This document shows, in pieces, positions 9,401-17,420 of a DNA stretch of 64,000 bases (its first letter is position 1; each line of letters begins with the position of its first letter). Both the position numbers and the translations under genes were made by a program. The notes beneath the pieces are model-generated. The model was not told the origin of the DNA and did not search any database. It saw only the letters and a program-made list of their open reading frames with translations. The stretch is from JACVRW01 sp963814095 (GTDB lineage Bacteria > Actinomycetota > Thermoleophilia > Solirubrobacterales > Thermoleophilaceae): positions 1 to 64,000 of the forward strand of contig CAWFBT010000010.1 in the NCBI GenBank assembly GCA_963814095.1. The letters run 5' to 3'.

Positions 9401-12400
9401 CGCCGTCGCCTCGTACGGCTTCGAGGAGCCTGTCGGCACCAGCGTCGTCGACGAGAGCGGCGGCAACGACGGCGTGGTCGACGGGCCCGAGCGGACCGGC
9501 AGCGGTCGCTTCGGCCGGGCCCTGTCCTTCGACGGCGACGACGATCTCGTGACCGTGCCGGACAGCGCCTCTATCGACCTGACGACCGGGATGACGCTCG
9601 AGGCCTGGGTAAAGCCGGAGGCCGCGACGGACTGGCGCACGGTCATCTTCAAGGAGTCTTCCGGCCACAGCGCCTACGCGCTCTACGCGAACGGCGAGAC
9701 CGACGTTCCGAGCGTCTACCTGGGCGGCGTCTCCGGCGCGCTTGGGACCAGCGAGCTCGATGCCGGCAAGTGGACGCACCTGGCGGCGACCTATGACGGC
9801 AACAACCTGCGCCTGTTCGTCAACGGCACCCTGGCCGGAACGCTTCCCCACGAGGGCGATCTGAGCGCGACGGACGGCCCGCTCACCTTCGGCGCCAACC
9901 ACGTTTGGGGCGAGCACTTCCGTGGCCTCATCGACGAGGTGCGCGTCTACAACCGCGCCCTCAGCGCCGCCGAGCTGGGTGACGACCTCGGGCGCCCCGT
10001 CGTCGTGGGCACCCCGGCGCCGCCGCCCGATCCAGGCCCGGACGCGATCGGCAGCTTCGGCGCGCCCAAGGACTGGCCGATCGTCCCAACGAGCATGTCG
10101 CTCACGTCGAACGGGCGCATCGCCGCGTGGGACGGCTTCGAGGCCGCTCTCAACTCCGAGCATCTGTGGGATCCCGCAACCGAGTCCTTCGCCGCGATTC
10201 CGACCGGCCTCAACCTGTTCTGCGCCGGCCAGATCACGATCGGCGACGGTCGCCTCTTGGTGGTCGGCGGCCACGTGCAGGCCTACGAGGGCATCAAGGA
10301 CACGATCCTCTTCAACCCGCAGACGGGCACCTGGGCCCAGGGCGCCGACATGAGCGTTGCGCGCTGGTATCCGACCGTGACCCAGCTGCCCGACGGCCGC
10401 GCCTTCGTGGTGTCGGGCGACAACATCACGCTCAAGGAGCCGGGCATGAGCGTGCCGCTCACGGACGCCTCCAACACGCTCCCGTCGATCTACAACCCGG
10501 CGACGAACGCCTGGACCGACCTGCCGCAGGCATCCCGGCGCATGCCGCTCTACCCGTTCATGTTCCTGCTGCCGAACGGCAAGCTCTTCGACGCGGGCCC
10601 GGACACCACCACACGCACCTTCGACCTGAACACGAACCAGTGGTCGGTGGTCGGCCAGAGCCCGATCGACGGCCACAGCGCGGTCATGTACCGGCCCGGC
10701 AAGATCCTCAAGTCGGGAACCTGGTCCGATCCGGAGTTCCCCGGCCGGGCGACGACGAACCGCGCCGCGGCGATCGACATGACGGCGGCATCGCCGGCTT
10801 GGCAGGAGGTCGCGCCGATGAAGTACCGGCGCTCGTACCACACCCTCACCGTGCTGCCCGACGGCAAGGTGCTGGCGACCGGTGGCCAGACGAGCACCGA
10901 CGGCGTCGATCGCCGCACGGGCGTCCTCGCGGCCGAGATGTGGAATCCGGACACCAACACGTGGACGACGATGGCCTCCAACCGGCGGCCGCGCCTCTAC
11001 CACTCGTCGGCGATCCTGCTGCCCGACGCGCGGGTCCTGCTCGCCGGCGGCGGCGCCTTCGGCACGGCGCACAACGAGAAGAGCGGTGAGATCTACTCGC
11101 CGCCGTACCTCTTCAAGGGCCCGCGCCCGACGATCACGAGCGGACCGTCCACGCTCAACTACGGCCAGCAGTTCACGCTGGGCACGCCGGATGCGGCGCG
11201 CATCCAGTCTGCGTCGCTCGTGCGCATGGGCTCGGTCACGCACAACCTCGACATGGATCAACGCTTCATGAACCTGCCGGTCACGGCGGGCTCGGGAAGC
11301 GTGCAGCTCGGCGGGCCGACCAACGGCAACGTGGCTCCGCCCGGCATGTACATGGTCTTCCTGATCAACGATCAGGGCGTGCCGTCCGTCGGCAAGATCG
11401 TGAAGGTAGGGGCGGCGGTCGACACGCAGGCTCCTTCCGCGCCGGCCAACCTCACGGCGACCCGTCAGTCGGCCAGCCAGATCAACCTCAACTGGTCCGC
11501 GGCGAACGACAACATCGGCGTCACGGAGTACCGCGTCCACCGCTCGACGACGTCCAACTTCACGCCATCCGCCGCCAACCGCATCGCCACGGTGGAGAGC
11601 GGCACGAGCTACCAGAACACCGGCCTCGCCGCCGGGACCTATTACTACAAGGTCGTCGCGGCGGACGGTGCGGGCAACGCCGGCGCGGCGTCGAACCAGG
11701 CGACCGGCGACCTGGCAGCGCCCAGCGTGTCGCTCACCGCGCCCGCCAACGGAGCGACCGTGTCGGCCTCCGTCAGCGTCACGGCGAGCGCCTCCGACAA
11801 CATCGGGGTTCAGAACGTGCAGTTCCTGCTCGACGGCGCGAACCTCGGGAGTGCCGACACCAGCAGCCCGTACTCGATCTCGTGGGACACGACGACCGCC
11901 ACCAACGGCAGCCACACGCTGACCGCGGTTGCGCGGGACGCTGCGGGCAACGTCACGACCTCGAGCGCTCGCACGGTCAACGTCTCGAACCTGGCGCGCG
12001 TCGCGGCCTTCGGCTTCAACGAGCTCCTCGGGTCGTCGACGGACGACGAGTGGGGCAGCCACTCGGCCACGATCTCCGGCGCCAGTCGCACCAGCTCGGG
12101 GCGCTACGGCCGGGCGCTGACGTTCGATGGCGTCAACGACTGGGTGACGGTCGCGAACGCAGCCGACCTGGCGCCCGCCAACGGCCTGACCATCTCGGCC
12201 TGGGTGCGCCCGTCGGTGCTGAGCACCTGGCGCACGGTGATGATGAAGGAGCGCCCGAGCGTGCCCTCCTACGCGCTGTATGCGAACAGCGACCTCAACC
12301 GGCCGGCCGGGCGCCGGCTTGGCAGCTCCGACGTGCTCACATCGGGTAGCTCCGCGCTGCCGGTCGACGTGTGGTCGCATCTGGCCATGACCTGGGACGG

Positions 12401-12611
12401 CGCCACCACCCGGCTCTTCGTGAACGGCGCGCAGGTGGCGACTGCCGCGTCAACCGGACCGATCGCGAGCAGCACCGGACCACTGCGCATCGGCGGCAAC
12501 AGCCTCGCGAGTCAGTGGTTCAACGGACGCATCGACGAGGTGCGGATATACGGCCGCCCGCAGACCGCGGCTGAGATCAGCGCCGACATGAACGTCGCGA
12601 TCGACCCCTAG
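6246..12611 (+). CDS. Giant secreted protein, C-terminal portion: galactose/glyoxal-type copper radical oxidase with LamG, FN3 and Ig-like modules
   Basis: Continuation of the gene starting at 2686. Order: end of the deacetylase-like domain (VILHADYGDH), FN3 (~7015-7300), a jelly-roll region (~7400-7960), four ~97-residue Ig/cadherin-like repeats (8236-9390), LamG (~9395-9995), kelch-type galactose-oxidase propeller (~10040-11120), DUF1929 cap (~11125-11420), FN3, an Ig-like domain and a final LamG. Every copper-radical-oxidase landmark is present: the thioether Cys in NLFCAG (10221), the partner Tyr in ARWYPT (10368), the Tyr-His pair in RLYHSS (10998-11003) and the last His in GSVTHNLD (11241). 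The family oxidises primary alcohols or aldehydes to give H2O2. The substrate here is unknown; a surface glycan is a reasonable guess. A gene caller would find a start only at ATG 6444 or further back, out of phase with the real protein. Confidence 0.8.
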   Translation, partial: HAAAQDYTPASLENNYNSQLGQFESSWPSVKPPVSNRTHCIPWSDWATQAKVERSHGIRFDTNYYFMGPNSWLRKPGLMTGSGFPQRFADLDGTMIDTYQATTQVSDEANGVLPTTTQIHTLLDNALGSKDYWGVFTVILHADYGDHRRLNDLVSDAQNRGVPVVSSAQMLNWLDGRNGSSFGNISYSGGRLNFSVSTSAKARGLQAMLPARSATGPLSKLTRDGQPASWNRRTVKGVDYVVFDGKAGNYEATYANDTTAPAISGVAATADAEGHATVKWTTDEPSTSVVEYGRTTSLGSEKADSAQVTDHSLELGGLQPNTTYNFRVRSSDSAGNTASAPAGAPATFSTAPGALVDSRTAEFAAGSQSATLAGDSLDALDGEVQLQPTVAENFDGTSLSAPWTMRAFDAGGSVVLGGGVLLADDAVAHTTGFYDPPRVIEFSAAFRPVNDQAVGFGTDLTQAPFAAFSTGVDGDPFQLYASSVAGGGLPEIDTPLPGVTLGAAHRFRIEWTPTRVDFFVDGVNVATHNHSETLDGPLRPAISDFGLFGASTKVHWLRMGGYGTTGLFTSRVLDSGPGARTWTTLTAASTVPTGTGITYETRSGAAATPGTTWSGWQAVGTGGAIASPAARFIQYRARLTSSSGRVTPTLQRVQIGYGAGTDRPPVGGTVSIAPAAPRTNQVVTATPSGFSDPDGDPLTYHYRWFRNGQEIAGATSNSLNLASAGNGDRGDIVRAEVYASDGRGAASDPVAQSVTVANTAPTAGTASVRPTSPSTNDVAKADANGFADIDNDTLTYRYQWFRNGTAISGATSRTLDLSQPGNGDLGDVIAVDISAVDPAGGTSPVARGSRTINGTNSTPVEGTVALSPAAPKTADTITATPSGYRDPDGNPITYQYRWFRNGTAISGATTSTLNLAQAGNGDRGDAIRVDVTARDNSGATSDAASANATVANSAPATGTVKIKPAAPSSDDIVAATASGFSDADGDALTYRYQWFRNGSAIGGATARTLDLAQPGNGDPGDRLDVDVTALDGSGGTSAAVRATETVVAGASHAVASYGFEEPVGTSVVDESGGNDGVVDGPERTGSGRFGRALSFDGDDDLVTVPDSASIDLTTGMTLEAWVKPEAATDWRTVIFKESSGHSAYALYANGETDVPSVYLGGVSGALGTSELDAGKWTHLAATYDGNNLRLFVNGTLAGTLPHEGDLSATDGPLTFGANHVWGEHFRGLIDEVRVYNRALSAAELGDDLGRPVVVGTPAPPPDPGPDAIGSFGAPKDWPIVPTSMSLTSNGRIAAWDGFEAALNSEHLWDPATESFAAIPTGLNLFCAGQITIGDGRLLVVGGHVQAYEGIKDTILFNPQTGTWAQGADMSVARWYPTVTQLPDGRAFVVSGDNITLKEPGMSVPLTDASNTLPSIYNPATNAWTDLPQASRRMPLYPFMFLLPNGKLFDAGPDTTTRTFDLNTNQWSVVGQSPIDGHSAVMYRPGKILKSGTWSDPEFPGRATTNRAAAIDMTAASPAWQEVAPMKYRRSYHTLTVLPDGKVLATGGQTSTDGVDRRTGVLAAEMWNPDTNTWTTMASNRRPRLYHSSAILLPDARVLLAGGGAFGTAHNEKSGEIYSPPYLFKGPRPTITSGPSTLNYGQQFTLGTPDAARIQSASLVRMGSVTHNLDMDQRFMNLPVTAGSGSVQLGGPTNGNVAPPGMYMVFLINDQGVPSVGKIVKVGAAVDTQAPSAPANLTATRQSASQINLNWSAANDNIGVTEYRVHRSTTSNFTPSAANRIATVESGTSYQNTGLAAGTYYYKVVAADGAGNAGAASNQATGDLAAPSVSLTAPANGATVSASVSVTASASDNIGVQNVQFLLDGANLGSADTSSPYSISWDTTTATNGSHTLTAVARDAAGNVTTSSARTVNVSNLARVAAFGFNELLGSSTDDEWGSHSATISGASRTSSGRYGRALTFDGVNDWVTVANAADLAPANGLTISAWVRPSVLSTWRTVMMKERPSVPSYALYANSDLNRPAGRRLGSSDVLTSGSSALPVDVWSHLAMTWDGATTRLFVNGAQVATAASTGPIASSTGPLRIGGNSLASQWFNGRIDEVRIYGRPQTAAEISADMNVAIDP
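8236..9390 (+). repeat. Four tandem ~291-bp repeats encoding Ig/cadherin-like domains
   Basis: The landmark TGGTTCCG (protein YRWFRNG) recurs at about 8355, 8643, 8937 and 9225, spacings of 288, 294 and 288 bases. Each unit encodes the pattern SFSDPDGDxLTYxYxWFRNGxxIxGAT. Confidence 0.8.
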
Positions 12612-12617
12612 CCCGGT

Positions 12618-12623
12618 TACCTT
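12618..12623 (+). promoter_or_regulatory. -10 box before the GT4 gene
   Basis: TACCTT ends nine bases before GTG 12633, in the 21-base gap after the giant gene. It is consistent with a leaderless or very short-leader transcript. Confidence 0.35.
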
Positions 12624-12632
12624 CGGTACACG

Positions 12633-13829
12633 GTGTCAGCTCCACGGGTCCTCTACTCGTTTCCCGACACGCTGGGCAAGGCCGGGATCGGGACAACGGC
12701 GCTCGAGCAGGTGCGCAGCCTCGCCAGGCTGGGGCTCGACGTGCATGTGGCCGCGACAAGTCTGGCTGAGGACCCGGGAGTGCCGTGCACGCTCACGCTG
12801 AGCGCGGCCGGCCGGCGCGTCCCGCACAGAGCGCTCGGGCGCGATCGGACTGGCTCGCTTCGTGCCTATGCGTGGCACGACCGGCGCGTGGCCGGTCTGA
12901 TCAGGCGCAGGGGCACGTCGTTCGACGTCGTCCATTGCTGGCCGCAGGCGACCCTCCAGACCGCACGGAGCGCTCGCGCGCAGAACCTACCCGTGCTCCG
13001 CCAGGCTCCGAGCACCCACACCGCTCACGCCATCGCGACGGTGAGCGAGCTGCACGAGGAGCTCGGCCTGCCGCTCGGGCCCGATGACGTGCACGGCCAT
13101 TCGGATCAGCTGGTGGCCCGCGAGCAGGCCGAGTACGCGGCGGTCGATCGCGTGCTCGTCCCCTCGGAGCACGCTGCGCGCACCTTCGCCGCCAACGGGG
13201 TGCCCGCCGAGCGGATCGCGCTGCATCGCTTCGGCTGTGACCTGACGCGCTTCACACCACCCAGCGAGCCTCGCGGAGAGCGGCCCTTCACGGTGTTGTT
13301 CGCCGGGCGGGGCGAGCCGGCGAAGGGGCTCCATCTGGCACTGCGTGCCTGGGCGGATTCAGGCATCGGCAGCGAGGCTCGCCTCGTCTTGTGCGGTCGA
13401 ATCGAACCGCGCTTCCGAGCCTACCTCGGTGATCTCCTTGAGCAGCCCGGGCTCGAGGAGCGAGGCTTTGACCCGGACCTGACGGCCCTCATGCGGAGCT
13501 CCGATGTCCTGCTGCTGCCGAGCTTGAACGAGGGCAGCGCCCTGGTCACGTACGAGGCGCAGGCGAGCGGATGCGTCCTCGCGGTGAGCGACGCGGCCGG
13601 GGCATACGCCGAGCACATGGTCCATGGACTCATCCACGAGGCGGGAGACGTCACCACACTCACCGATCACCTCGGCCTGCTGGCGCGAGACCGTTCGCTG
13701 CTCGAGCGCATGCGGGGTCGCTCGCTCGCTGATCGCGACCGGCTGTCGTGGGACGCCGCCGCACACGGCCTGGCCGGCGTCTACTCGCAGGCTGTCGGCG
13801 CGAGCGAAGCACCGCCGGTGGCCGCGTAG
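12633..13829 (+). CDS. Glycosyltransferase family 4 (GT1/GT4 superfamily)
   Basis: A 398-residue GT-B enzyme. The N-terminal half has the glycine-rich GKAGIGTTALEQ acceptor loop and FDVVHCWPQ; the C-terminal half has TVLFAGRGEPAKGLHLALRA and LLLPSLNEGSALVTYEAQASGC, the EX7E-type donor-binding motif (E in LNEGS, E in YEAQA). It transfers a nucleotide-activated sugar with retention of configuration, probably onto the lipid-linked repeat unit at the cytoplasmic membrane face. It starts 21 bases after the giant oxidase gene and is followed closely by a methyltransferase. Confidence 0.88.
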   Translation: MSAPRVLYSFPDTLGKAGIGTTALEQVRSLARLGLDVHVAATSLAEDPGVPCTLTLSAAGRRVPHRALGRDRTGSLRAYAWHDRRVAGLIRRRGTSFDVVHCWPQATLQTARSARAQNLPVLRQAPSTHTAHAIATVSELHEELGLPLGPDDVHGHSDQLVAREQAEYAAVDRVLVPSEHAARTFAANGVPAERIALHRFGCDLTRFTPPSEPRGERPFTVLFAGRGEPAKGLHLALRAWADSGIGSEARLVLCGRIEPRFRAYLGDLLEQPGLEERGFDPDLTALMRSSDVLLLPSLNEGSALVTYEAQASGCVLAVSDAAGAYAEHMVHGLIHEAGDVTTLTDHLGLLARDRSLLERMRGRSLADRDRLSWDAAAHGLAGVYSQAVGASEAPPVAA

Positions 13830-13882
13830 CTGTGAGTGCCGGGTCTGGTCAATCGTCCAGTGTGCCGCGAACGCGCTCGCCC

Positions 13883-13888
13883 TACCGT
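13883..13888 (+). promoter_or_regulatory. -10 box of a leaderless promoter for the methyltransferase gene
   Basis: TACCGT, then exactly six bases (GAGGGA), then GTG 13895. The GAGGGA abuts the start, too close for a ribosome site, which favours leaderless initiation. Confidence 0.5.
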
Positions 13889-13894
13889 GAGGGA

Positions 13895-14677
13895 GTGGCT
13901 CGCCCCGACTTTGAAGACACCGGAACGGAGACCCTGTCCGTTCGCAGCGTGAGCCGAGACCGCTGGCTCGAGGCGCAGGCGTGGGAGCGCGAGCTCTGGG
14001 TCACGTCGCAGCAGCGCCGGGGCTGGCGACGGGTCGCGTGGCCCGTGTTGAAGCCGGTCCTGCGCGCGTCCGGGTGGCATCGGGCGTGGGGCGATGACTG
14101 GAATCACTGGTGGGCGGACCAGTTCGACCAGTACGGGTTCCTCCCGGAGGAGCTCGGCGACTACATCGAGGTCGGCTGCGGTCCATACACGAACACCCGG
14201 GTGATCCTGCCCGGGCGCTCGGCGGGGCGAGTCGTCTGCAGCGATCCCCTCATCGAGACCTATTTGAGCTTTCGCGATCGCTGGCTGGCCACGGCTCACC
14301 GAGCCGGCCGCATCGAGACAGACGCACACCCGATCGAGGAGCTGCCGTTCGAGGCGGGGAGCTTCGACACGCTCGTGATGATCAACGTGCTGGACCACGT
14401 GCGGGACGCCGACCGATGTCTCGAGGTGGTCACCGGCCTACTCCGTCCTGGCGGAACCCTGGTCCTGGGCCAGGATCTGAGCGACGCCGATGACGTCCGC
14501 AGGCACCCGGAGGACGTGGGGCACCCGATCCGGCTCGCACTGGAGGACGTCGAGCGCCACCTGGAGGGCTTCGAGCCGATCCTGCGCGAGAACCTCTCGC
14601 GCGATGCGGGACGCGAGCCACGGCTTCACTACGGCACGCTGGTCTATGCCGGAGTCAAGTCACGGGCAGTGGGCTGA
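13895..14677 (+). CDS. SAM-dependent methyltransferase (class I)
   Basis: A 260-residue Rossmann methyltransferase. Motif I reads YIEVGCGPYTN, the acidic end of strand 2 is VVCSDPLIETY, motif II/post-I is LPFEAGSFDTLVMINVLDHV and motif III is LLRPGGTLVLGQDL. It may O-methylate a sugar or cap a glycan, given its place behind a GT4 gene, but the substrate is not visible. The open frame begins at 13748 inside the preceding gene. GTG 13895 is chosen for the six-base spacing to TACCGT; GTG 13832, just after the previous stop, is the alternative and would add 21 residues. Confidence 0.82.
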   Translation: MARPDFEDTGTETLSVRSVSRDRWLEAQAWERELWVTSQQRRGWRRVAWPVLKPVLRASGWHRAWGDDWNHWWADQFDQYGFLPEELGDYIEVGCGPYTNTRVILPGRSAGRVVCSDPLIETYLSFRDRWLATAHRAGRIETDAHPIEELPFEAGSFDTLVMINVLDHVRDADRCLEVVTGLLRPGGTLVLGQDLSDADDVRRHPEDVGHPIRLALEDVERHLEGFEPILRENLSRDAGREPRLHYGTLVYAGVKSRAVG

Positions 14678-14682
14678 GAGCC

Positions 14683-14717
14683 GCCTGGACGGACAACCGA
14701 GGACCAAGTGTCCAGGC
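14683..14717. terminator. Inverted repeat after the methyltransferase gene, possible terminator
   Basis: GCCTGGAC (14683-14690) pairs perfectly with GTCCAGGC (14710-14717) across a 19-base loop. No T-tract follows, so it could be a Rho-assisted terminator, a processing hairpin or an operator for the gene at 14766. Confidence 0.4.
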
Positions 14718-14765
14718 TGATCGACCTGGGCTGAAGGGTACGCCTGTCCCTCCGATGAGGGATAC

Positions 14766-17420
14766 ATGCCGTCCCTCCCGATCGTCTCGATCTGGCCCGA
14801 GACATCGCACCGCCGTTTGGTCCAGGCGCTCACTGTTCTAACCGCGCTTGGCCTGGGAGTCCCAGCCGTCTCCGAAAGCCGGCCTCGAGACCGTGATGAC
14901 GACGGGCTCTCGAACCGCGTGGAGCTGCGGAAGACCCATACGAGCCCACATCGCGCCGACACCGATCGCGACGGTCTAGGCGACCGGATCGAGGTGCGCA
15001 GGACGCACACCGACCCGCGGCGCGCCGACACCGATCGCGACGGTCTAGGCGATCGAATCGAGGTGCGCAAGACACGCACCAACCCCAGCCACCCCGACAC
15101 CGATGGGGACGGCCTTCGCGATGGCTTCGAGGTCCACCAGTCGCACACGAAGCCGCGCCGGAGCGACACCGACACCGATGGCTCGTCCGACGCGCTCGAG
15201 CTTCTGTCGGGGACGGATCCGCGCAAGCCGCAGCGCAGAAAGCGGAGGCTGGTCGTCCCACCGCCGATTGACACGGCGCCTCCGGAGACATCCGTCCTCT
15301 CCGGCCCCTCCGGGACGGTCCGCGCCGGCTCGGCCAGCTTCGCGTTCAGCTCGTCCGAGGCCGGCTCGACCTTCCAGTGCCGCCGGGACGGCGGCGCCTG
15401 GGAGGCGTGCAGCTCACCGAAGGCGTACTTCGCCCTCGCAAACGGCTCGCATACGTTCGACGTCCGGGCGACAGACGCGGCCGGTAACACCGACGCATCG
15501 CCCGCCTCGCAGGCATGGACCGTCGACGTTCCGCCGCCGCCGCCCCCCGCCGATACGACACCTCCGCAGACGACGATCGACTCGGGCCCGTCCGGGACGG
15601 TCGCGACAGGCTCGGCGAGCTTCTCGTTCAACTCGTCAGAGTCGGGATCGACTTTCAGCTGCCGCGTTGACGGCGGCGCGTGGTCTTCGTGCGGCTCGCC
15701 CCGGGACTACGCCGGCCTAGGCGACGGCTCGCACACCTTTGACGTGCGGGCGACCGACGGGGCGGGCAATACCGATGGGTCGCCGGCGTCGCGGACGTGG
15801 ACGGTGAATGTGCCGCCGCCGCCGGACACGACTGCTCCGCAGACGACGATCGACTCGGGCCCGTCGGGCACCGTGACGAGCGGGTCGGCGAGTCTCGGGT
15901 TCAGCTCGAGCGAGGCGGGTTCGAGCTTCCAGTGCCGCCTCGACGCGGGCGCCTGGGGTGCCTGCACGTCGCCGAGGTCCTATTCCGGTCTCGCCAACGG
16001 GTCGCACACCTTTGACGTGCGCGCGACCGACGGGGCGGGCAACACCGATGGGTCGCCGGCGTCGCGGACGTGGACGGTGAATGTGCCGCCGCCGCCGGAC
16101 ACGACGGCTCCGAACACGACGATCGACTCGGGCCCGTCGGGCACCGTGACGAGCGCTTCGGCGAGTCTCGGCTTCAGCTCGAGCGAGGCGGGTTCGAGCT
16201 TCCAGTGCCGCCTCGACGCGGGCGCCTGGGGTGCCTGCACGTCGCCGAGGTCCTATTCCGGTCTCGCCAACGGGTCGCACACCTTCGACGTGCGCGCCAC
16301 CGACGGGGCGGGCAACACCGACGCGTCGCCGGCGTCGCGGACCTGGACCGTGGACATGACGCCGCCCACGAGCGGGGTGATTCGTGTGGCGGCTGGGGGT
16401 GACATCAGCGCTGCCTACAACCAGGCGCAGGCCGGCGACGTGATCGAGCTCGCATGCGGGCTGCACGGCAAGTCGCGTTCGGTTTCGTTGACGGACCGTC
16501 CCGGGTCCTGGACGACACCTTCAGGCACCAAGCGCGTGACTGTTCGATCCGAGACACGGCACTGCGCGAAGCTGCGCCAGCTGATGAACCAGGCCGACAA
16601 CATCACCTTCGACGGCCTCGACCTCGACGCGCAGGGCACCCAGACGAGCGGGGCGGTGTTCGAGTCCGGCGGCCGCCAGAACGTGACCCTGAAGAACTCG
16701 CGGGTCGGAAACGTCGTCGACGAGAAGGGCGCGATGCTCGGCGGCTCGGAGAACCCGGCGTCCACGAACCTTCTGATCGACAACGTCGTCTTCCACGACG
16801 TCCGGCAGGTCGGCGCCGAGGTGCACAACGAGTGCATCTTCTCCCAGGCCCCCGGTCTCACGCTCCGCAACTCGACCTTCACGAACTGCGCGACCATGGA
16901 CCTGTTCATCGTGCGCGGCGACTGGTGGGGGCAGCCGCCCTACGGCGACGTGACCCTCGAGAACAACGTGTTCGGCCACTCGCGCAACGGCAGCGGCTGG
17001 CACTACTACGGCGTGTACTGGTCGAACGGCGCCGGCCTGCGCAATGCCAGGGTCGTCAACAACACGTTCGAGAACAGCGTGATCCTCGACAACAACGGCT
17101 CGGGGCCGTGGTCGGGGGTGTGGGCCAACAACGTCGGCGGCGGCTGGTCCTGCCTCACGGGCGTGACCTACCGCAACAACGTCGGGAAGGTCTGCGACGC
17201 GAGCGACAAGGCGGTCAGCCCCGTGTCCTCATGCGGCCCGCCGGCCTGCAGCTCGCTCATCACCGCTCCGTACAAGTGGGCAAACCCCGCGGCCGAGGAC
17301 TTCCATCTACTCGCGGGCTCACCTGCGATCGACGCGGGCAGCGCCCAGTACGCACCGCCGCTCGACCGCGACGGCAAGGCCCGGAACGGCGCGCCGGACG
17401 CGGGCGCCTACGAGTTCTAG
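14766..17420 (+). CDS. Secreted right-handed beta-helix protein with calcium-binding TSP3 repeats and four Ig-like domains
   Basis: An 884-residue protein. ATG 14766 has GAGGGA three bases upstream. An N-terminal hydrophobic stretch (RLVQALTVLTALGLGVPAVS) should be a signal peptide. Residues ~42-155 hold thrombospondin-3-like calcium loops of the form DTDRDGLGD. Four 91-residue Ig-like domains follow (15297-16388), separated by PPPPDTTAP linkers. The C-terminal ~345 residues form a parallel beta-helix with N-ladder repeats (NVTLKNSRVGNV, GLTLRNSTFTNCATMDLF), the fold of polysaccharide lyases and glycan-binding stalks, but no lyase triad was identified. The beta-helix closely matches that of the protein at 19871. 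Its TAG stop shares the CTAG tetranucleotide with the converging gene's stop. Confidence 0.8.
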   Translation: MPSLPIVSIWPETSHRRLVQALTVLTALGLGVPAVSESRPRDRDDDGLSNRVELRKTHTSPHRADTDRDGLGDRIEVRRTHTDPRRADTDRDGLGDRIEVRKTRTNPSHPDTDGDGLRDGFEVHQSHTKPRRSDTDTDGSSDALELLSGTDPRKPQRRKRRLVVPPPIDTAPPETSVLSGPSGTVRAGSASFAFSSSEAGSTFQCRRDGGAWEACSSPKAYFALANGSHTFDVRATDAAGNTDASPASQAWTVDVPPPPPPADTTPPQTTIDSGPSGTVATGSASFSFNSSESGSTFSCRVDGGAWSSCGSPRDYAGLGDGSHTFDVRATDGAGNTDGSPASRTWTVNVPPPPDTTAPQTTIDSGPSGTVTSGSASLGFSSSEAGSSFQCRLDAGAWGACTSPRSYSGLANGSHTFDVRATDGAGNTDGSPASRTWTVNVPPPPDTTAPNTTIDSGPSGTVTSASASLGFSSSEAGSSFQCRLDAGAWGACTSPRSYSGLANGSHTFDVRATDGAGNTDASPASRTWTVDMTPPTSGVIRVAAGGDISAAYNQAQAGDVIELACGLHGKSRSVSLTDRPGSWTTPSGTKRVTVRSETRHCAKLRQLMNQADNITFDGLDLDAQGTQTSGAVFESGGRQNVTLKNSRVGNVVDEKGAMLGGSENPASTNLLIDNVVFHDVRQVGAEVHNECIFSQAPGLTLRNSTFTNCATMDLFIVRGDWWGQPPYGDVTLENNVFGHSRNGSGWHYYGVYWSNGAGLRNARVVNNTFENSVILDNNGSGPWSGVWANNVGGGWSCLTGVTYRNNVGKVCDASDKAVSPVSSCGPPACSSLITAPYKWANPAAEDFHLLAGSPAIDAGSAQYAPPLDRDGKARNGAPDAGAYEF
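14953..15160 (+). repeat. 69-bp tandem repeats encoding TSP3-like calcium loops
   Basis: GCGCCGACACCG begins at 14953 and again at 15022, a 69-base (23-residue) period, followed by a more diverged third unit. Each encodes ADTDRDGLGDRIEVRxTxT. Confidence 0.7.
15570..16388 (+). repeat. Three tandem 273-bp units encoding Ig-like domains; last two nearly identical
   Basis: ACGACGATCG begins at 15570, 15843 and 16116, an exact 273-base (91-codon) period. A more diverged copy lies just upstream (~15297). The 15843 and 16116 units are almost identical in DNA, implying recent duplication or gene conversion. Confidence 0.85.

Noticed and set aside
9312..12380. 1022-codon open frame on the minus strand opposite the oxidase
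   Set aside because: Arginine/alanine/valine-rich shadow of the coding strand, with no domain. The plus strand carries clear LamG and galactose-oxidase motifs.
14953..16388. CRISPR-like array
   Set aside because: Repeats are direct, 69 or 273 bases long, in frame, and encode TSP3 and Ig-like domains. There are no short spacers and no cas genes.
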